32,076 bases of DNA from Gammaproteobacteria bacterium (GTDB lineage Bacteria; Pseudomonadota; Gammaproteobacteria; HK1). The notes beneath the pieces were generated by a model that saw only the letters and a program-made list of their open reading frames with translations, did no database searches and had not been told where the DNA came from. Position numbers and translations under genes: made by a program. The stretch is from NCBI GenBank assembly GCA_022824305.1, contig JAJEAD010000015.1, positions 1 to 32,076 on the forward strand, in the 5' to 3' direction. Below are positions 28,604 through 32,076 of the stretch, piece by piece. Numbering within the stretch: the stretch's first letter is position 1; each line of letters opens with the position of its first letter.

Positions 28604-29680
28604 ATGGAATCGACGAACCTCGACGAGGGTGGCCTCGAGCGCAGAAAACTCGCCACCGACATAAAGCGCTGGGGACGCGAGCTCGGCTTCGCACGAGTAG
28701 GGATTACCGGCACCCGCCTCGAGCAGGACGAGGCGCGTCTCCTCGCATGGCTCGACGATGGCCGCCACGGCGAGATGAGCTACATGCGCCGTCACGGCAC
28801 CCGGCGCAGCCGCCCCGAAGCCCTTCGCCCGGGCACGCTCTGCGTGATCTCCGCCCGCATGGACTACTGGCCGGAGGACGCGGCGCCGCCCCGGTCGGTC
28901 CTCGAGGACGGCACTCGCGCCTACATTTCGCGTTACGCGCTGGGGCGGGACTACCACAAGGTGCTGCGGGGCCGGCTGCGCGCGCTCGCCGGGCGCATCG
29001 AGGCGGTGGTGGGGGATTTCGGCTACCGCGCCTTCGTGGACAGCGCGCCGGTGCTGGAAAAGGCGCTGGCCCGGAACGCGGGCCTCGGATGGATCGGAAA
29101 GCACACCAACCTGCTCTGCCGCGAATCGGGGTCATGGTTCTTCATCGGCGAGCTCTACACCGATCTGCCGCTGCCTGCGGACCGCCCCGCATCGGAGCAC
29201 TGCGGGAGCTGCCGCGCGTGCATCGACGCCTGTCCGAGCGCGGCGATCACCGGTCCCTACCAGCTCGACGCCAGACGATGCATCTCGTATCTGACCATCG
29301 AGCTGCGCGGCAGCATCCCGGTGGAGCTCCGGCCCGCGATCGGGAACCGAATCTTCGGCTGCGACGACTGCCAGCTCGTGTGCCCATGGAACCGCTTCGC
29401 GTCACCCAGCGCCGAAGGGGACTTCAGGGTGCGGGGACGGCTCGACGACGCCAGCCTGTGCGAGCTGTTCCGATGGGACGAATCGACTTTCGACAAGGAG
29501 ACCCGCGGGAGTGCGCTGCGGCGCGCGGGATACGTCGGCTGGCTGCGCAACATCGCGGTTGCGCTGGGGAATGCGCCCACCACCGACGCGGTGCTCGAAG
29601 CGCTCCGGTCGCGGCGGAATCACCCGTCGGCCGTGGTTCGCGAGCACGTGCGCTGGGCGCTCGAACGACACCGCGCCTGA
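28604..29680 (+). CDS. queG: Epoxyqueuosine reductase QueG
   Basis: QueG uses cobalamin and two [4Fe-4S] clusters to reduce epoxyqueuosine to queuosine in tRNA. The 358-residue protein has [13 protein letters not shown] and [10 protein letters not shown] in the cobalamin-binding region. The cluster cysteines are C200, C203, C206, C210 ([12 protein letters not shown]) and C253, C256, C260 ([11 protein letters not shown]), with C226 ([11 protein letters not shown]) as a likely eighth ligand. A HEAT-like C-terminal segment follows. It depends on Fe-S assembly, here made by the suf genes. It is divergent from leuB. Confidence 0.97.
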   Translation: MESTNLDEGGLERRKLATDIKRWGRELGFARVGITGTRLEQDEARLLAWLDDGRHGEMSYMRRHGTRRSRPEALRPGTLCVISARMDYWPEDAAPPRSVLEDGTRAYISRYALGRDYHKVLRGRLRALAGRIEAVVGDFGYRAFVDSAPVLEKALARNAGLGWIGKHTNLLCRESGSWFFIGELYTDLPLPADRPASEHCGSCRACIDACPSAAITGPYQLDARRCISYLTIELRGSIPVELRPAIGNRIFGCDDCQLVCPWNRFASPSAEGDFRVRGRLDDASLCELFRWDESTFDKETRGSALRRAGYVGWLRNIAVALGNAPTTDAVLEALRSRRNHPSAVVREHVRWALERHRA

Positions 29681-29724
29681 GCCACGACGGCCCGCGCGAA
29701 TCTGACCCGAGAAAGGAGACGAAG

Positions 29725-30546
29725 ATGCATGACCTCGAGAAGGTGGTTTCGGAGGCCTTCGAGCGGCGAGGAGAACTCGGCCCCGACCGTGTGGAGGACG
29801 AGGTCCGGCACGCGGTGGAAGAAACCATGCACCGGCTGGACCGGGGAGACATCCGCGTGGCGGAACCCTGCGGGTCCGGCTGGCAGGTGCACGAGTGGAT
29901 CAAGAAAGCGGTGCTTCTCTACCTCATCATCACCGAGACGAGAGTCATCGACGGGGGCTTCGCCAAGTACTTCGACAAGGTCCCGACGAAGTTCATCGAC
30001 GACGATTCGGATACCCTGCTTCGACGCGGGGTGCGGGTAGTGCCGCCCGCGGTCGTGCGCCACGGTGCGCACGTCGCCCCCGGGGTGGTGCTGATGCCGA
30101 GCTACATCAACCTCGGCGCGTACGTCGACCGGGGAACGATGGTGGACACCTGGGCGACGGTCGGCTCATGCGCGCAAATCGGCAAGAACGTGCACCTTTC
30201 CGGAGGAGTGGGAATCGGTGGCGTCCTCGAGCCGCTGCAGGCGCGTCCGACCATCATCGAGGACAACTGCTTCATCGGAGCCCGCTCGGAAATCGTGGAG
30301 GGAGTCGTGGTCGAGGCGGGCGCCGTCATCTCGATGGGCGTCTACATCGGACAGAGCACGCGCATCTACAACCGGGAGACGGGGGAAGTCACATTCGGTC
30401 GAGTGCCGGCCGGATCGGTGGTGGTATCCGGCAACCTGCCATCGGACGACGGGCGCTACAGCCTGTACTGCGCGGTCATCGTCAAGCAGGTCGACGCACG
30501 CACCCGCGCCAAGGTGGGGATCAATGAACTGCTGCGGAGCGCCTGA
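29725..30546 (+). CDS. dapD: 2,3,4,5-tetrahydropyridine-2,6-dicarboxylate N-succinyltransferase
   Basis: DapD transfers succinyl from succinyl-CoA to tetrahydrodipicolinate in the lysine/diaminopimelate pathway. The 273-residue length and sequence are typical. The N-terminal part has [14 protein letters not shown], then a left-handed beta-helix of hexapeptide repeats ([58 protein letters not shown]). The ATG has AAGGAG at good spacing. It lies 44 bases after queG on the same strand and may be co-transcribed. It continues the pathway supplied by asd. Confidence 0.98.
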   Translation: MHDLEKVVSEAFERRGELGPDRVEDEVRHAVEETMHRLDRGDIRVAEPCGSGWQVHEWIKKAVLLYLIITETRVIDGGFAKYFDKVPTKFIDDDSDTLLRRGVRVVPPAVVRHGAHVAPGVVLMPSYINLGAYVDRGTMVDTWATVGSCAQIGKNVHLSGGVGIGGVLEPLQARPTIIEDNCFIGARSEIVEGVVVEAGAVISMGVYIGQSTRIYNRETGEVTFGRVPAGSVVVSGNLPSDDGRYSLYCAVIVKQVDARTRAKVGINELLRSA

Positions 30547-30632
30547 CGGGCGCTCCGGGCCGTTCCGAAAGGAAAGTGCCGGCGCAACGCATGCCGGCGG
30601 GGCTCCGATGACAAACCTTCAGCGGCGGCGTC

Positions 30633-30968
30633 TCAGTTGGCCATCTCCTTGAGTCCCTTGAGGGCCTGGATCTTCACCATCGTGCGTGCCGGCTTCGCCT
30701 TGAAAGTCATCTCTTCGCCCGTGAAAGGATTCTTGCCCTTTCTCGCTCTCGTTGCCGGCTTCCGAACCGTCTTGATCTTGAGCAATCCCGGCAGCGTGAA
30801 CTGGCCGGCTCCACCCCGTCGTCTGAGATGCCGTCCGACGATGCGGCTCAGCTCGTCCATCACCACTCCCACTTCCCGTCTCGTCATCCCCGTCTCTGCC
30901 GCAAGCAGCGACAGAAGCTGCGTCTTGTTCAGTGGTTCGCTGATCGCACCCGCTCTGGCTTTCGGCAT
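30633..30968 (-). CDS. HU-like DNA-binding protein
   Basis: This 111-residue basic protein belongs to the HU/IHF superfamily. Residues about 14–55 form the helical dimerisation part (NKTQLLSLLAAETGMTRREV), followed by the beta arm (GQFTLPGLLKIKTVRKPATR) and the end ARKGKNPFTGEEMTFKAKPA. The extra N-terminus (MPKARAGAISEP) and the FTLPGLLKI/KPATRARKG sequence differ from classical HU and match a sub-family of HU-like proteins. It would bend or bridge DNA in the nucleoid. GGAGGAGGG lies a few bases before the ATG. It converges with dapD. Confidence 0.95.
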   Translation of the reverse strand: MPKARAGAISEPLNKTQLLSLLAAETGMTRREVGVVMDELSRIVGRHLRRRGGAGQFTLPGLLKIKTVRKPATRARKGKNPFTGEEMTFKAKPARTMVKIQALKGLKEMAN

Positions 30969-31036
30969 TTGCGCCCTCCTCCTTGGATTTGTCGATCGTT
31001 GGCAAGCACGGCGGTGGAGTCGCGCCGTTCCTCCCC

Positions 31037-31071
31037 CAATCCCAATCATAAGACAGGTAACATTGGGATTG
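31037..31071 (-). promoter_or_regulatory. 10-bp inverted repeat over the candidate HU promoter
   Basis: CAATCCCAAT (31037–31046) and ATTGGGATTG (31062–31071) are perfect inverted repeats 15 bases apart, about 70–100 bases before the HU-like gene. On the minus strand they flank TATGAT (complement of 31045–31050), a likely -10 element, with TTGGCA as a loosely spaced -35 (19 bases). A regulator binding here could control the gene; the regulator is unknown. Confidence 0.5.
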
Positions 31072-31180
31072 CCAACTCCGAGCGGCATTTTCTTGCAATG
31101 CGTCGCGGCCGGGCCGGCAGCACCGGCGGGTGGGAGCGAGGCCCGTTGCATCGGGGAGCGTGACGCGTAAGATCGTCCCC

Positions 31181-31208
31181 GCCCCAAGCGCCGGCGCGCG
31201 CTTGGGGC
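31181..31208 (+). other. Perfect 11-bp hairpin upstream of the T-box
   Basis: GCCCCAAGCGC (31181–31191) pairs with GCGCTTGGGGC (31198–31208) around a six-base loop. It ends 14 bases before T-box Stem I. There is no U-tract. It may be an upstream terminator-like hairpin or part of the leader. Confidence 0.55.
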
Positions 31209-31210
31209 CA

Positions 31211-31583
31211 AAGGCAATGACAGGGACGAGTAGCCGGTCGACTGCGGCCGCGAGCGATCGGGGGACGGTGCGAGCCCCGAGCCGGCGGGCCGGCGAAAAT
31301 CACCCTCGAGCCGCTGACCGAAAGAACCTCGCGTTCGAGTAGGCTCAGCCGGCCGGCCCCCGTTATCGGGCCGGAGTGATGCCGTACTCCCTCCTTCCGG
31401 GTGCGGGTCACTCGCAGAGGCCGACGGCGCGAGCCGTCGACGATACCGGGTGGTACCGCGAATCCGGAAGGGCGCTCCAGGCCCCTGCTCCCCGATTCGC
31501 CCCGGACGCTTCCCGCGAAGCCGGCTCCCCGGGTCCCGAGTCGCTTCGCCTGAAGGGCCCGGGACCGGAGAACGAGATTGCAC
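31211..31583 (+). promoter_or_regulatory. T-box riboswitch (isoleucine) in the ileS leader
   Basis: The leader has the parts of a T-box that senses uncharged tRNA-Ile. In Stem I, AGGG (31222–31225) pairs with CCCT (31303–31306). The specifier loop holds the AGTA S-turn (31229–31232) on one side and ATC followed by A (31299–31302) on the other; ATC is an isoleucine codon. CCGG/CCGG (31234–31237, 31290–31293) and TCGGGG/CCCCGA (31258–31263, 31275–31280) extend the stem. The T-box sequence TGGTACCGCG is at 31451–31460, with GGG/TCC and GCG/CGC pairing to form the antiterminator (GGG 31448–31450, GCG 31458–31460, CGC 31473–31475, TCC 31476–31478). TGGT fits a tRNA ending ACCA. Confidence 0.9.
31525..31570 (+). 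promoter_or_regulatory. Possible SD-sequestering hairpin of the ileS leader
   Basis: GGTCCCG (31532–31538) pairs with CGGGACC (31560–31566), and beyond a three-base bulge CTCC (31525–31528) pairs with GGAG (31567–31570). GGAG is the best ribosome binding site for ileS, though 13 bases from the ATG. Its burial would give a translational T-box switch. No U-run follows, so it is a poor intrinsic terminator. Confidence 0.55.

Positions 31584-32076
<493 letters not shown>

Noticed and set aside
30574..30597. GCCGGC repeats between dapD and the HU-like gene
   Set aside because: The repeats could form a six-base hairpin, but there is no U-tract on either strand and the motif is common in GC-rich DNA.

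Overview
The window looks like a GC-rich proteobacterium of the Beta/Gammaproteobacteria type. The best evidence is the minus-strand run leuB – asd – FimV-like – truA – trpF – trpB – trpA – accD – folC – SPOR protein – cvpA – purF, a gene order typical of those classes. A DapD, a QueG and an HU-like protein fit the same picture. No rRNA, tRNA, CRISPR array or transposase was seen.

Bases 1–8800 are an accessory-looking segment with loosely spaced genes and several gene-free stretches. It holds a two-helix membrane protein of a DUF6161-like type, a minus-strand enolase-superfamily enzyme and a nitronate monooxygenase-like flavoprotein. These are followed by a PD-(D/E)XK nuclease-like protein whose tail overlaps a small ion-channel-like membrane ORF. 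Last comes a tightly overlapped trio: an unknown protein, a MbcA/ParS/Xre-type antitoxin and a RES-domain toxin.

Bases 8960–14843 are an iron-sulfur cluster block. A sigma70-type promoter with an IscR/Rrf2-like operator just downstream of its -10 precedes sufB-sufC-sufD-sufS. SufC/SufD and SufD/SufS overlap by 4 bp. A SufT-like protein and a small Rieske ferredoxin follow. A methionine sulfoxide reductase B (minus strand) converges on this block.

Bases 15404–28480 are the minus-strand biosynthetic run: purine (purF), folate (folC), fatty acid (accD), tryptophan (trpA, trpB, trpF), tRNA pseudouridine (truA), polar/pilus scaffold (FimV-like), aspartate-family (asd) and leucine (leuB) genes. 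Many neighbours overlap or nearly touch, which suggests coupled translation. A palindrome of about 180 bp sits between purF and cvpA.

Bases 28604–32076 carry queG and dapD (plus strand), a minus-strand HU-like gene with a palindrome over its candidate promoter, and the 5' part of an isoleucyl-tRNA synthetase gene. The ileS leader contains a well-supported T-box riboswitch: Stem I with an AUC (Ile) specifier, the TGGTACCGCG T-box sequence with antiterminator pairing, and a later hairpin that could hide the ribosome binding site. A T-box with a type-2-like IleS is unexpected in this background and is the strongest unusual signal. The overlapped three-gene RES module and the purF–cvpA palindrome come next.
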